Origin: Stieleria magnilauensis
GTDB taxonomy: Bacteria > Planctomycetota > Planctomycetia > Pirellulales > Pirellulaceae
Assembly (NCBI GenBank): GCA_007753675.1
Contig: CP036432.1
Location: forward strand, 2,206,394-2,270,393
Direction of reading: 5' to 3'
DNA: 64,000 bases
Shown: positions 8,307 through 16,391 of the stretch, one piece after another
How the letters are laid out: every line of letters starts with the position of its first letter
Numbering within the stretch: the stretch's first letter is position 1
Program-made: the position numbers and the translations under genes
The notes under the pieces: generated by a model
Seen by the model: the letters and a program-made list of their open reading frames with translations, nothing else
What the model was told of the DNA's origin: nothing
The model's database searches: none

Positions 8307-8918
8307 TCAGCGTGGCTTTTTGCGACCGCGTGCTTTGGAGCCGACCAGGGTCACAAAGTACCCCTCTTGGGTCACTCGACCGGTCTCGTCCAGCAATTGT
8401 CTCAGCCAGCGCACCTTGACGGCACGGCGACCGTGGGGCTCGATCTGGACAATCTCGTTGCGTCCCTGAACGCGATCCCCAAAGAAAACCGGGGCGACAA
8501 ACCGCCAGTCTTCCACCGAGACAAAGGCCAGCGTGGATGCTTTGGGATAATTCGTGCCCAGCCCTGCCAACACGCTCAGCCCCAGCAATCCGTGGGCGAT
8601 CGGTTTTCCGTACGGAGAGGCCGATCCCTGATCGCCGTGCAGCGGCGTGTGGTCGCCGGTGAGGTCAGCGAACGCCTGCACATCGCCGTCGGTGATCTCA
8701 CGCGTCTCGGTCAACCAAACATCTCCGACGGCCAAGTCTTCCGCGTACAGCGTCGGATCGGCCGGAGGGAGCGTTTCGAGCGGGGTGGCGGTCGAAACCA
8801 GATGCGTCGTCTCCGGGTCTTCCGCGCTGACAAGTTCGGTTTGTTCCGAATTGATCCGAAAGATCGCTGTCTGTGGATCCGTTTTGGCGTCCGTTTCGTT
8901 GGCAGTTGATTCGGTCAT
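8307..8918 (-). CDS. MaoC-like (R)-specific enoyl hydratase family protein
   Basis: This protein has the hotdog fold of the MaoC/hydratase-2 family, which hydrates or dehydrates acyl thioesters. The signature is FADLTGDHTPLH, with the catalytic pair Asp89 and His94 counted from the ATG at 8918. IAHGLLGLS follows, as is typical. An earlier frame start at 8990 adds 24 residues without conservation. Residues 1-55 are acidic and probably disordered, which is unusual for the family. The C-terminus is basic (GSKARGRKKPR). The substrate is unknown and no fatty-acid or polyhydroxyalkanoate genes are adjacent. Confidence 0.85.
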   Translation of the reverse strand: MTESTANETDAKTDPQTAIFRINSEQTELVSAEDPETTHLVSTATPLETLPPADPTLYAEDLAVGDVWLTETREITDGDVQAFADLTGDHTPLHGDQGSASPYGKPIAHGLLGLSVLAGLGTNYPKASTLAFVSVEDWRFVAPVFFGDRVQGRNEIVQIEPHGRRAVKVRWLRQLLDETGRVTQEGYFVTLVGSKARGRKKPR

Positions 8919-9367
8919 CAGGACTACGGCGATCTCAGGAGACGGAGGGGGGACACGCATCGTCACGTGACGGGCACCATCATGCCGCATGTGGTCCGGT
9001 CTTCCTAGGATTCAAGGAGGTCATTCTTTAGTTTTTTCCCGCATTTCTCGATCTTTTTCGTTTGCGGCGACGGCAACGGTTCGGCCGTCTGGGGGATGTC
9101 GGTAGACTCGGCAAGATGGCGGTTCATGACGTCTCCGCCCCCGAACCGGCCTGTCGATTCAAGCCCCCACGCGTTGGCAAAAGTCCACGCAGCACCCCTC
9201 GCCCACGCGTCGCGCGTGGCGTCATGGCATTGATTTCGGAACATCGATTGAGTCGACAGGCCAGAACGGAGAAGGGATAAGATAGAATGCGACAGGCCCG
9301 CTGCCGTTTCGGCCGGGCGATTGTCGCCTGCTTGCTTTCTTCCCACTCCCCACCCGCATCTCCCGCC
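8919..9367. other. Divergent intergenic region
   Basis: About 450 bp separate the MaoC-like gene (leftward) from the FG-GAP protein gene (rightward). It should contain promoters for both, but I found no convincing -35/-10 pair with normal spacing. There are T-rich stretches at 9028-9060. A leftward open frame crossing 9005-9631 runs antisense into the FG-GAP gene and does not look like a protein. Confidence 0.5.
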
Positions 9368-10627
9368 ATGACCACACGGATCTCGCTCTGTCTCGCTCTG
9401 TTTGCCCCGATTTTGTGCACCTTGCTGGCGACAAGCGGCGAGGCCGATGCCGGCAAACCGGTTGAATTCTCCGTGCGAATGCTCGCGCTCGATGCCAACG
9501 AGGGGATTGCCGCGGGAGACGTCGATGGCGATGGCGTGACCGATTTGGTGGCCGGTCGCCAGTGGTACAAGGGCGGCGATTGGGCGGCGCGACCGCTTCG
9601 CAACATCGATGACTGGAACGGTTATGTGCAAAGCAACGGCGACTATTTGTTTGACGTCAACGGCGACGGCCGGTTGGATGTCATCGCCGGATCGTTTTTA
9701 CCGACCGAGGTCTATTGGTATGAAAACCCCGGCGAGGAAGCGTTGCGATTGGGAAAACAATGGCCGGCTCACCTGTTGAAAGACACCAAGAAGTCGCAGA
9801 ACGAAGGTCAGCTGTTTGAAGACTTGGACGGCGACGGACGGCCCGAATGGATCGTCAACAGTTGGAAAAAGGATTGCCCGATGATGGTCTATCGGTTGAT
9901 CGACCGAACCGGCGATCAGGAACCAGCGGCCGACGACACCAAGGCAGCCGGCAAGCCGGGCGCCAAGAAAGCCGCTGCCAAACCGGAGAACTCGGCCAAG
10001 TATTCGCTTGTCGGCCATACCCTGGGCGAATCCGCCAATGGCCACGGCGTGGCTGTCGGTGATTTGAACGGCGACGGGAAAACCGATGTCTTGGTCGGCC
10101 AAGGTTGGTATGAACAGCCGCAATCGGATCCCTGGGGCCAACCCTGGATCTTTCACGCCGACTGGGATTTGCACAGCTCGTTGCCGATGATCGTGACCGA
10201 CTTGGACGGCGACGGTGATAGCGACGTGATCATCGGCAAGGGACACGATTATGGATTGTCGTGGTGGGAACAAACCGATCCGGACAAGGAAACCGGCAAG
10301 CTTCAGTTTCAGATTCACGAGATCGATTCCAGCTACAGTCAGCCCCACACCCTGGCTTGGGTGGATTTGGATGGAGACGGCAACAAAGATCTGATCACCG
10401 GCAAACGCTATTACGCCCACAACAGCCGTGATCCCGGCGGCAACGAGCCGCCGTGTCTGTACTACTACACCTGGGATCAAGAATCCAAATCGTTCGAGCG
10501 TCACACCATCGACGAAGGTCACGTCGGCTGTGGATTGCAAATCGTCGCCGAAGACCTCAACGGGGACTCCAAAGTGGATATCGCCGTGGCCGGGAAAAGC
10601 GGCACCTATCTGTTGTTGGCCCAATGA
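9368..10627 (+). CDS. Secreted FG-GAP/VCBS repeat protein
   Basis: The 419-residue protein starts with a signal peptide (MTTRISLCLALFAPILCTLL, cleavage likely near ADA-GK). Repeated calcium-loop motifs such as GDVDGDGVTDLVAG, DVNGDGRLDVIAG, DLNGDGKTDVLVG and DLDGDGDSDVIIG are typical of a beta-propeller of FG-GAP repeats. A lysine/alanine-rich linker sits at about residues 190-215. I chose the ATG at 9368 because it opens the signal peptide; the frame is open upstream to 9287. Such proteins act outside the cytoplasm in binding or enzyme scaffolding, but the ligand is unknown. Its stop overlaps the start of the next gene (ATGA). Confidence 0.85.
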   Translation: MTTRISLCLALFAPILCTLLATSGEADAGKPVEFSVRMLALDANEGIAAGDVDGDGVTDLVAGRQWYKGGDWAARPLRNIDDWNGYVQSNGDYLFDVNGDGRLDVIAGSFLPTEVYWYENPGEEALRLGKQWPAHLLKDTKKSQNEGQLFEDLDGDGRPEWIVNSWKKDCPMMVYRLIDRTGDQEPAADDTKAAGKPGAKKAAAKPENSAKYSLVGHTLGESANGHGVAVGDLNGDGKTDVLVGQGWYEQPQSDPWGQPWIFHADWDLHSSLPMIVTDLDGDGDSDVIIGKGHDYGLSWWEQTDPDKETGKLQFQIHEIDSSYSQPHTLAWVDLDGDGNKDLITGKRYYAHNSRDPGGNEPPCLYYYTWDQESKSFERHTIDEGHVGCGLQIVAEDLNGDSKVDIAVAGKSGTYLLLAQ

Positions 10628-10977
10628 GTCCATCCGCCGCCCAGCCGCCGCTCACGCTTCGTCAGGCACAGGACGAGGTGGACCATTGGATCCAAACCAT
10701 CGGCGTTCGCTACTTCGACGAGCTGACCAATTTGGCGCAGCTGGTCGAAGAGGTCGGCGAGGTCGCGCGGATCCTCTCACGCACCTGTGGCGAGCAATCG
10801 TACAAGTCGAGCGATCCACCCGGCGACTTGGCCGATGAGTTGGCTGACGTACTGTTCGTGACGATCTGTCTGGCCAATCAGTCGGGGATCGATCTGACCG
10901 CAGCGCTGCGAGCGAATTTGGAAAAGAAAACCAAACGCGACAACGATCGCCATCGCAGCAACGAAAAATTGCAGTAG
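10624..10977 (+). CDS. MazG-like nucleotide pyrophosphohydrolase
   Basis: This 117-residue all-alpha NTP pyrophosphohydrolase would hydrolyse nucleoside triphosphates to monophosphates with Mg2+. The metal-binding motif is present as EEVGE (Glu42, Glu43, Glu46) and ELAD (Glu72, Asp75). The length fits the single-domain MazG-like/dCTPase group rather than full MazG. The ATG at 10624 overlaps the stop of the FG-GAP protein gene (ATGA), so it is probably translationally coupled despite the unrelated location of that product. Its TAG stop lies in a GTAG that begins a family E hairpin. Confidence 0.85.
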   Translation: MSPSAAQPPLTLRQAQDEVDHWIQTIGVRYFDELTNLAQLVEEVGEVARILSRTCGEQSYKSSDPPGDLADELADVLFVTICLANQSGIDLTAALRANLEKKTKRDNDRHRSNEKLQ

Positions 10978-11060
10978 TGGCGTAAGCTTCCAGCTTGCGT
11001 TGCAGCAGCGCAGGGCATGCTGTGCATGCCGTCTGTCACGCACAGCGTGACCTACGTTTC
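10974..11060 (+). repeat. Family E hairpin and family C palindrome after the MazG-like gene
   Basis: GTAGTGGCGTAAGCTTCCAG starts at 10974, with its TAG being the stop codon of the MazG-like gene. CGTAAGCT and AGCTTGCG form an 8-bp stem (one G-T pair) with a TCC loop. Next, GGGCATGCTGTGCATGCC (family C, 7-bp stem) lies near 11015-11032. GTCACGC..GCGTGAC (a further perfect hairpin with ACA loop) lies near 11035-11051. The cluster fills the space before the convergent methyltransferase gene. Confidence 0.8.
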
Positions 11061-11116
11061 CGTCACAAGTCCGCCGGCGGAGCCGGCGAGGGTGGCAAGC
11101 AAGATGCTTACCCCAG

Positions 11117-11902
11117 TTACTTCTTGCGCAACACGAAAAGGCCTTCGAGCAGCTCTTTGTCAAAGGGTAGCGGATCGTCGATGTCGTAAGCGAAGTCGAA
11201 CGATTGGACCAACTCGAATTGGTCGCTGACTTTTTTGAACAGCCGTTTCAATTGCGTCGGCGTGTAGAGCCGCAAGGGAAACTCGCTTTGGATGCGGATG
11301 ATCTCCCCGCTCGACTTGACGGCTTTCAGTTTGACGCGGAGGGTTTCCAGGCGTTTCTTTTCGTCGGTATGGGGAACACTGATCGTGGTCGTCAGCGTCG
11401 TTCCGGCTTGACTCATTTTAAATCGCTCGACGACCGCTTCGTAGTCTTCTTCGGGCACCAGGTGCATGCCCAAGATATACAAGCCGCCGGTGGCAATGGA
11501 GTCGGCCATGCTGCGCAGGTGGGCGACGGCGTCTTTTTCGGTCAGCAGGTGACGGAACGTGTTGTAGGTGCAAAACGCCGCGTCGAACGGTTGGTCAAAC
11601 TGCAGGTGCGTCATGTCACCCTTGACGCACGTCGCTTGAAGCTTTCGTCGCTTCAGCTTGCGGCGCATGTAGTTCAACATCGCGTCGCTGAGGTCCAGCC
11701 CCGTCGCGTCGTACCCTTTGGCGGCCATCGCCACGACCAGCCGTCCGCTGCCGCAACCGGGTTCAAAAACACGCCGCACCTTGCGCTCGGCAAACCGCTG
11801 GAAGGCTTCTTCAAAAAAAGCGACTTCGACCGGCGTCTCTTCTCGAAACAGCATGTCGAAGTATTGGGGGTGGTCGTACCAGTTTGCCAAGGTGATGCTC
11901 AA
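11117..11902 (-). CDS. Class I SAM-dependent methyltransferase
   Basis: The 261-residue protein has a Rossmann-like SAM fold: motif I VFEPGCGSGRL at residues 45-55, acidic motif II GLDLSDAML, and CVKGDMTHL for the adenine-binding turn. The N-terminus (NWYDHPQYFDMLFREET) is the start of a known group of stand-alone methyltransferases. The methyl acceptor cannot be told from sequence. The ATG at 11902 gives a natural N-terminus. It is likely transcribed after the secreted-protein gene upstream on the same strand (38-bp gap). Confidence 0.88.
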   Translation of the reverse strand: MSITLANWYDHPQYFDMLFREETPVEVAFFEEAFQRFAERKVRRVFEPGCGSGRLVVAMAAKGYDATGLDLSDAMLNYMRRKLKRRKLQATCVKGDMTHLQFDQPFDAAFCTYNTFRHLLTEKDAVAHLRSMADSIATGGLYILGMHLVPEEDYEAVVERFKMSQAGTTLTTTISVPHTDEKKRLETLRVKLKAVKSSGEIIRIQSEFPLRLYTPTQLKRLFKKVSDQFELVQSFDFAYDIDDPLPFDKELLEGLFVLRKK

Positions 11903-11940
11903 GTGGTGTAACGTAACTGCGCCGCCAAAGACGCGGACTC

Positions 11941-12489
11941 TTAATTCGCTCGGCCGCCGTTTTCCGATGCCGGTTCAGGGGAGTTTTCGGCCGCGTTCTC
12001 CGCCGCGTTTTCAGCGGAGTCTTCAGAGAGGGGAACGATCTTCCCGAACAGGTGCCCGCCGTGGTCTCCGTGTTGCCAGGTTCCGGCATAGCGACCGGCT
12101 TGGGGACCGGGCTGAATCAAGACGCGGGCGTCGAAGGTGCCCATGCCGGGGATCCACAACGAATCGAGCGTGATCACCGGTGTATTGCCGGCCCACACGA
12201 TTTTTAGATCCATCGGCAGTTCCTGGTCGACGTTGCCGTACTTGATCCGCGCGGTGAACCGATACAGATCCGCCGCGGGAAGTTTTTCGCACGACTTGAT
12301 CGTGTAGGCTTCGGTTTTCGGCGCCCCGTCCTTTCCATCGACGGTGAACTTGCCGATGAACTGAGTTCCGCTCAAGTACTTCGCCAATCGGGTTTCTCGC
12401 GAGGTTGCTTCGTCGGCAAACGCGGTCCCCGAAGCGGTCAAACCCATCGCCAGGATGGCGAGCGAGAATCGAAAGACATGGTTGGTCAT
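11941..12489 (-). CDS. Small secreted hypothetical protein
   Basis: The 182-residue protein begins with a clear signal peptide (MTNHVFRFSLAILAMGLTASG, cleavage near AFA-DE). The mature part is beta-rich, with paired segments such as YTIKSCEKL and TWQHGDHGGHLFGKI. It ends in an acidic Ala/Glu/Asn repeat tail (ENAAENAAENSPEPASENGG). GAGGTG lies just before the ATG. I do not recognise the family; it resembles planctomycete proteins of unknown role. It is probably cotranscribed with the methyltransferase downstream. Confidence 0.8.
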   Translation of the reverse strand: MTNHVFRFSLAILAMGLTASGTAFADEATSRETRLAKYLSGTQFIGKFTVDGKDGAPKTEAYTIKSCEKLPAADLYRFTARIKYGNVDQELPMDLKIVWAGNTPVITLDSLWIPGMGTFDARVLIQPGPQAGRYAGTWQHGDHGGHLFGKIVPLSEDSAENAAENAAENSPEPASENGGRAN

Positions 12490-12562
12490 GATGGCACCTC
12501 AAAGTGAACAATGGGATGCCATCAGTCTAACGTTGTCGCCGAGCGAAGAGTAAGGGCCGGTC

Positions 12563-12601
12563 GCCAGGCTTTCCCGACGTCGACAGACTGGAAGCCTGTC
12601 C
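12563..12601 (-). repeat. Family D hairpin after the large coiled-coil gene
   Basis: CAGGCTT and a matching CTGGAAGCCTG lie 25-60 bases after the stop of the gene ending at 12624, read on that strand. The segment GTCGACAGACTGGAAGCCT matches 22498-22516 (GTCGACAGGCTGGAAGCCT) at 18 of 19 bases. The left arm here is imperfect. It may serve as a terminator. Confidence 0.6.
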
Positions 12602-12623
12602 CGGTCCTTTTCCCATTGGTTGC

Positions 12624-14105
12624 TTAGGGACTGACGATTTCGTTGGTCCGCTGCACCCGTTCTTTTTGTTGCTTGAACATGTCGGGTAGATCGACGGGTC
12701 GACGACGCGCGGGGCCTGGGACCGGCTCGGGTTGCCAGTCTTCGCCACGCACCGCGGACCCAAACGGCGTGGTCAACGAATCATCGAGCGTCTTGAGATA
12801 GGCCTGTAATTTCCAGGCGGGGATCACGGTCACACCGGCTTCGGTCGCCCGCTGCTTGGCCTCGCCGAGTGCCGCCAATTCGGCGGCGGCGACTTCTTCG
12901 TCACGCCCTTCGATTTGCGGCGATTCACCGACGACCAGGAAGCGAACGCTGGGGTCGATTCGGCCGGTCCGCTCGCCGTTGTCCGCGATTTCCGCACCGG
13001 CTGCTTTGATCATGCCTTCCAGGATGTCGTTGTCGGGGCGTCCATCGTCATCGATATCGATGCCGCCGGCCAAGGCGATGCGTACGGTCCGTCCGGGTGC
13101 CCAAAACGGCGAGTAAACGGCGTCGCCTTCGATGATCGGGTTGCCGACTTGGGGCATCGCCACGACGCGTGCTTCGGCCAAGTGGGGGCCGAGGATCTTG
13201 GTGACCTGGATAGACGCCTTGATGTCGGCGTCTTGAAGCCGCGCGGTGTCATCGCGATCGACCACGCCGAAGGTGATCCCCGGTCGCAACGCGTCGGCGG
13301 AGCCCAGGTTGATCGAGACGATTTTGCCGCCACGGAGGACGTAGCGGATTTCGCCCTGGACGGTTTCGAACCTGCCTCCACGAAGTTTGTTCAGTTCCAG
13401 CTTTTGCGTTTCAATCGTGTTTTCCAGAATTTTGGTCTGGGCGAGCAGGCTGTTGACTTCGGTGCCGGCTTTGCGTTGGAACGCCTGCAGCTCGCGTTCG
13501 CTCTTCGTCTTGCTGTCCTTGGCCTGCTCCATCTTGGTCAGCATGTCGTTTCGATAGGTGGCGAATTGCGTTCGCTCGTCTTCGAGTTGTTTCGCCAGGT
13601 TTTCGCGTTCAGTTTCCGCTTTCTGCTGTGCGGCACGGGCGGTTGCGACATCGGCGGCGGCTTGTGCCCGGATCTTGTTGGCGTCGTCGCGGGCGACCCC
13701 GTACTGTTCGTTGCGGTCGCGGATCGCGTTCATGAAGTAATCAACCAGCGCGCCGTAGTGGCGGTCCTGGATGCCGACGTCTTGGCCGAACACCTGCATG
13801 TCGCTATGGAACTGGGTGGCCAGGGCGTCGAATTCCGGATCGCCACTGCTGCTGTTGGCAAAGGAATCGAATTCGTCCTGGGTCATCTGCTCGGCACCGA
13901 GCATCTTCTGCATCGTGATGTTCTTTTCCTCGGCGTTTTTCAGACCGTTTGAGACGTCGGTCAGGCGAGTGGCAATGGTCGCCCGTTCTTCCGCTTGGCC
14001 GCTTCCCCAACTCCAGAGGATAAAGTTCAGGGCAAGGGAGAGGACCAGCAGAATCAAACAGGTGATTAAGCTGCCGCGAATGACTGAATCGTCGCGTGCC
14101 GCCAT
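12624..14105 (-). CDS. Large coiled-coil membrane protein with C-terminal beta and BRCT-like regions
   Basis: This 493-residue protein has one transmembrane helix (residues about 9-32, SLITCLILLVLSLALNFILW). A coiled coil runs from about 40 to 250. A beta domain at about 255-345 contains IRYVLRGGKIVSINLGSADA, LRPGITFGV and IIEGDAV, which parallels the C-terminal domain of the protein at 4531-5367. Residues about 350-425 (IALAGGIDIDDDGRPDND ... FLVVGE) look vaguely BRCT-like. The tail is Pro/Arg-rich. The ATG at 14105 is preceded by GGAAG. An upstream frame to 14165 adds 20 unconvincing residues. I infer a cell-envelope structural role; function is not established. Confidence 0.85.
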   Translation of the reverse strand: MAARDDSVIRGSLITCLILLVLSLALNFILWSWGSGQAEERATIATRLTDVSNGLKNAEEKNITMQKMLGAEQMTQDEFDSFANSSSGDPEFDALATQFHSDMQVFGQDVGIQDRHYGALVDYFMNAIRDRNEQYGVARDDANKIRAQAAADVATARAAQQKAETERENLAKQLEDERTQFATYRNDMLTKMEQAKDSKTKSERELQAFQRKAGTEVNSLLAQTKILENTIETQKLELNKLRGGRFETVQGEIRYVLRGGKIVSINLGSADALRPGITFGVVDRDDTARLQDADIKASIQVTKILGPHLAEARVVAMPQVGNPIIEGDAVYSPFWAPGRTVRIALAGGIDIDDDGRPDNDILEGMIKAAGAEIADNGERTGRIDPSVRFLVVGESPQIEGRDEEVAAAELAALGEAKQRATEAGVTVIPAWKLQAYLKTLDDSLTTPFGSAVRGEDWQPEPVPGPARRRPVDLPDMFKQQKERVQRTNEIVSP

Positions 14106-14815
14106 GGGAAACTTCCGAGCGAAAAGTGGAGAGGATACGAGAAACCGACTGGATGGACGTCTCACCTACCGGTCGGCGCCATCGAACGAGAGCGGCAAAC
14201 GGCAGGAAATCCATCCACAGAATATTCACAAGTCTGCGTCATTCTAGCATTTCTGCCCGAGAATAACCCAGCTTCCCGGTCCGACTGAGCGGGTTTTAGC
14301 GCGCCCGAGCGGCCAAGACAGGTGATTCCTGTCTGATTGGGCGACATCCGGGGGGCTGAGCGAACAATCCTCGGCGGCAAATCTTGGGCGAGAAATCTCG
14401 GCCGCGGATCAGGGTCAGGTACCAATGGCACGGGCATCAGCGTTGGTGTGCAAGCTTTAGCCGCCCACTGTCGCTGCGAAGCAGCGACCGGGAATCGCCT
14501 CAAGGCTAGACACCATCGGTACCTGCCCCCTGTTCCGCACTCGTCGTCTGCCTCAACTTCCGCGTCGGGTCGGGCGTAAACCGGTTCCATTGAGTCGCCC
14601 GCCTGCGGCTTGTTGGTTAAATCGCGGAACCTTTTGGTGGGCGAGTGGTTAAGATACAAAGAGCACCTCGAGTATCGCCCCCCCGGGCTGGTACGCTGTC
14701 GCTGCTCGTCCAGGCAAGGCCTCACACGCGGCGTGGGTCGACCGCCCCCCTCGCACGTCCGCTGGTGATCAAACGGGCGGAGCCCCTTTCCCCTTTCGGA
14801 ACCCTTCCCAGACTC
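14106..14815. other. Divergent spacer upstream of the gsp operon
   Basis: About 700 bp lie between the coiled-coil gene (leftward) and gspG (rightward). A diverged family F unit is at 14437-14515. Frames crossing the region on either strand (for example 14162-14827 leftward) are Arg/Pro-rich and unlike proteins. Promoters for the operon must lie here, but none stands out. The frame of gspG is open upstream to 14645. Confidence 0.5.
14437..14515. repeat. Diverged single copy of the family F 80-bp unit
   Basis: The stretch GGTGTGCAAGCTTTAGCCGC, then GCTGCGAAGCAGC, then CAAGGCTAGACACCA follows the same order as the minisatellite unit at 2006-2880, with scattered differences. It shows the 80-bp unit is a dispersed element, not only a local tandem array. 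The GTCGCTGCGAAGCAGCGAC core is a longer perfect palindrome than in the array copies. Confidence 0.7.
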
Positions 14816-15280
14816 ATGCAAATCCAATCCATGTCACGTCCATCCTCCCCGTTTGCCGCTTCCACCCGTCGCCGTCGCCATCACCGTCGTGCCGCCCGAC
14901 ACGCGTTCACGCTGCTCGAGCTGTTGCTGGTGCTCGCCATTCTCGTGGTCCTCGGTGGCATCGTCGCGGTGAACGTCGTGGGGACCGGTCAGGCCGCCAA
15001 TGCCGACGCGACGATGGCTCAGATGAAGATGCTCAAGTCGAACATCGACATGTTCCAAATCCGCATGAACAGCCTGCCGCAAACCCTAGAAGAACTCCGT
15101 GACGGACCCTCCGATGCGGCCAAAAAGGCGAAGTGGGTCGCGCCGATCATCACCGAAATCCCCAAAGACGCCTGGGGCAATGACATCGACTACAGCGTCA
15201 ACGGGAACAGTTACGAACTCCGCAGCGGAGGCATCGACGGCCAGAAAAACACCGAGGACGACATCGTCGTGACGCCGTAG
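14816..15280 (+). CDS. gspG: Type II secretion major pseudopilin GspG
   Basis: This is the major pseudopilin that forms the periplasmic pseudopilus of type II secretion. The prepilin peptidase site is RHA-FTLLELLLVLAIL with Glu at +5; position -1 is Ala in place of the usual Gly. The C-terminal region PKDAWGNDIDY ... ELRSGGIDGQKNTEDDIVV matches the calcium-site region of GspG. From the ATG at 14816 the leader is about 30 residues, and ATG 14831 is an alternative. The leader is very Arg/His-rich. It is the first gene of the operon, separated from the rest by a repeat array. Confidence 0.88.
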   Translation: MQIQSMSRPSSPFAASTRRRRHHRRAARHAFTLLELLLVLAILVVLGGIVAVNVVGTGQAANADATMAQMKMLKSNIDMFQIRMNSLPQTLEELRDGPSDAAKKAKWVAPIITEIPKDAWGNDIDYSVNGNSYELRSGGIDGQKNTEDDIVVTP

Positions 15281-15410
15281 GCGGCAAGCATCGTCGTGGC
15301 GTTCGCCAGAGATGTAGAGGGTTCCGCCGCCCGACTTTTCCATCCCGGACACGGCCCCCGCTCCTGAGATGCCACGCCGCCAAGCATTGATTCCTTGCGA
15401 TTTACGAGAT

Positions 15411-15755
15411 GTTAGCGGCAGGGCGCAAGCCCTCCGGTCGCTCATCTGCGATTTGCGAGGTGTTAGCGGCAGGGCGTTATCCCAAATACCGGAGGGCTCG
15501 CGCCCTACCGCTAAGAAACGCTTCACCGCGTTATCCCAAACACCGGAGGGCTCGCGCCCTGCCGCTAAAAAACGCTTCACGGCGTTATCCCAAATACCGG
15601 AGGGCTCGCGCCCTACCGCTAAGAAACGCTTCACGGCGTTATCCCAAATACCGGAGGGCTCGCGCCCTGCCGCTAAGAAACGCTTCACGGCGTTACCCGA
15701 AACACCGGAGGGCTCGCGCCCTGCCGCTAAAAAACGCTTCACTGCGTTACCTGAC
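15411..15755. repeat. Family B repeats with five 54-bp tandem units
   Basis: CGGAGGGCTCGCGCCCT recurs at 15490, 15544, 15598, 15652 and 15706, exactly 54 bp apart, each followed by CGCTAAGAAACGCTTCAC or close. A part-inverted copy, TTAGCGGCAGGGCGCAAGCC, begins the array at 15411. The period is a multiple of three, so a frame stays open through the array into the next pseudopilin gene. Repeats end directly before the ATG at 15756. Related copies are at 8017, 26383, 40906 and 49996. Confidence 0.9.
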
Positions 15756-16391
15756 ATGGTCGCACTTGAGAGAGATCGCACACGAGAACGAGAAAGTGGT
15801 TTTACGCTGCTGGAGTTGCTGTTGGTCTTGGCCATCCTTTCCGTCCTCGCATCGATCGCGATTCCGCAAGTCGCCTGGTTGCTCGGCGACCGAAGGATCG
15901 TCCGTGGGGCCAAATTAATCCGCGAAGAATTGATGCTGGCGCGCGTCGATTCGATGCGGCAAGGCCGGATCTTGATGGTCGATGCGATGCTCGAATCCAG
16001 CCAACTCCGCGTCCAGCCGTATTTCTCCCTGGCCGACTCCGTCAACGCGATCGACCAGACCGGCACGCAGTCGGCTCTGTTGTCCGGCGCCGAACAAGGA
16101 CAGTTTGTTCCGGTGATCCAGGACGAATCGGAAATCCGTCAGGTGGATTTGCCCGACGACGTCGTGGTCAAAAGCGTGTCGGTCGTTTCCGCAGCCCGGG
16201 CGATGGAAATCGAACAGGCAACGATGAGCAACCAAGCCGAAGGATACAGTCAACCGATTTTGTTTTACCCCGACGGGACCACCAGCACCGCCGCGGTGGT
16301 GCTGATGCATCCCGAGCACGGGCAGATCACAATCAAGCTGCGTGGCATCACCGGCGACGTCACGATCAGCGAGGTGGGGGCCAATCAATGA
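15756..16391 (+). CDS. Minor pseudopilin, GspH-like
   Basis: The 211-residue protein has a typical prepilin start: short leader ending RESG, then FTLLELLLVLAILSVLASIAI with Glu at +5. The segment GDRRIVRGAKLIREELMLAR is a GspH/FimT-like helix. I chose the ATG at 15756, just after the repeat array, because prepilin leaders are short. The open frame upstream (to 15369) would add about 129 residues of repeats encoding PEGSRPTAKKRFTALSQ. It overlaps the next gene by ATGA. Confidence 0.82.
   Translation: MVALERDRTRERESGFTLLELLLVLAILSVLASIAIPQVAWLLGDRRIVRGAKLIREELMLARVDSMRQGRILMVDAMLESSQLRVQPYFSLADSVNAIDQTGTQSALLSGAEQGQFVPVIQDESEIRQVDLPDDVVVKSVSVVSAARAMEIEQATMSNQAEGYSQPILFYPDGTTSTAAVVLMHPEHGQITIKLRGITGDVTISEVGANQ

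Noticed and set aside
9005-9631. Leftward gene of about 208 codons
   Set aside because: It is antisense to the FG-GAP gene and has no protein features.
14162-14827. Leftward gene in the spacer before gspG
   Set aside because: The translation is Arg/Pro-rich, contains a repeat relic and overlaps the gspG start.
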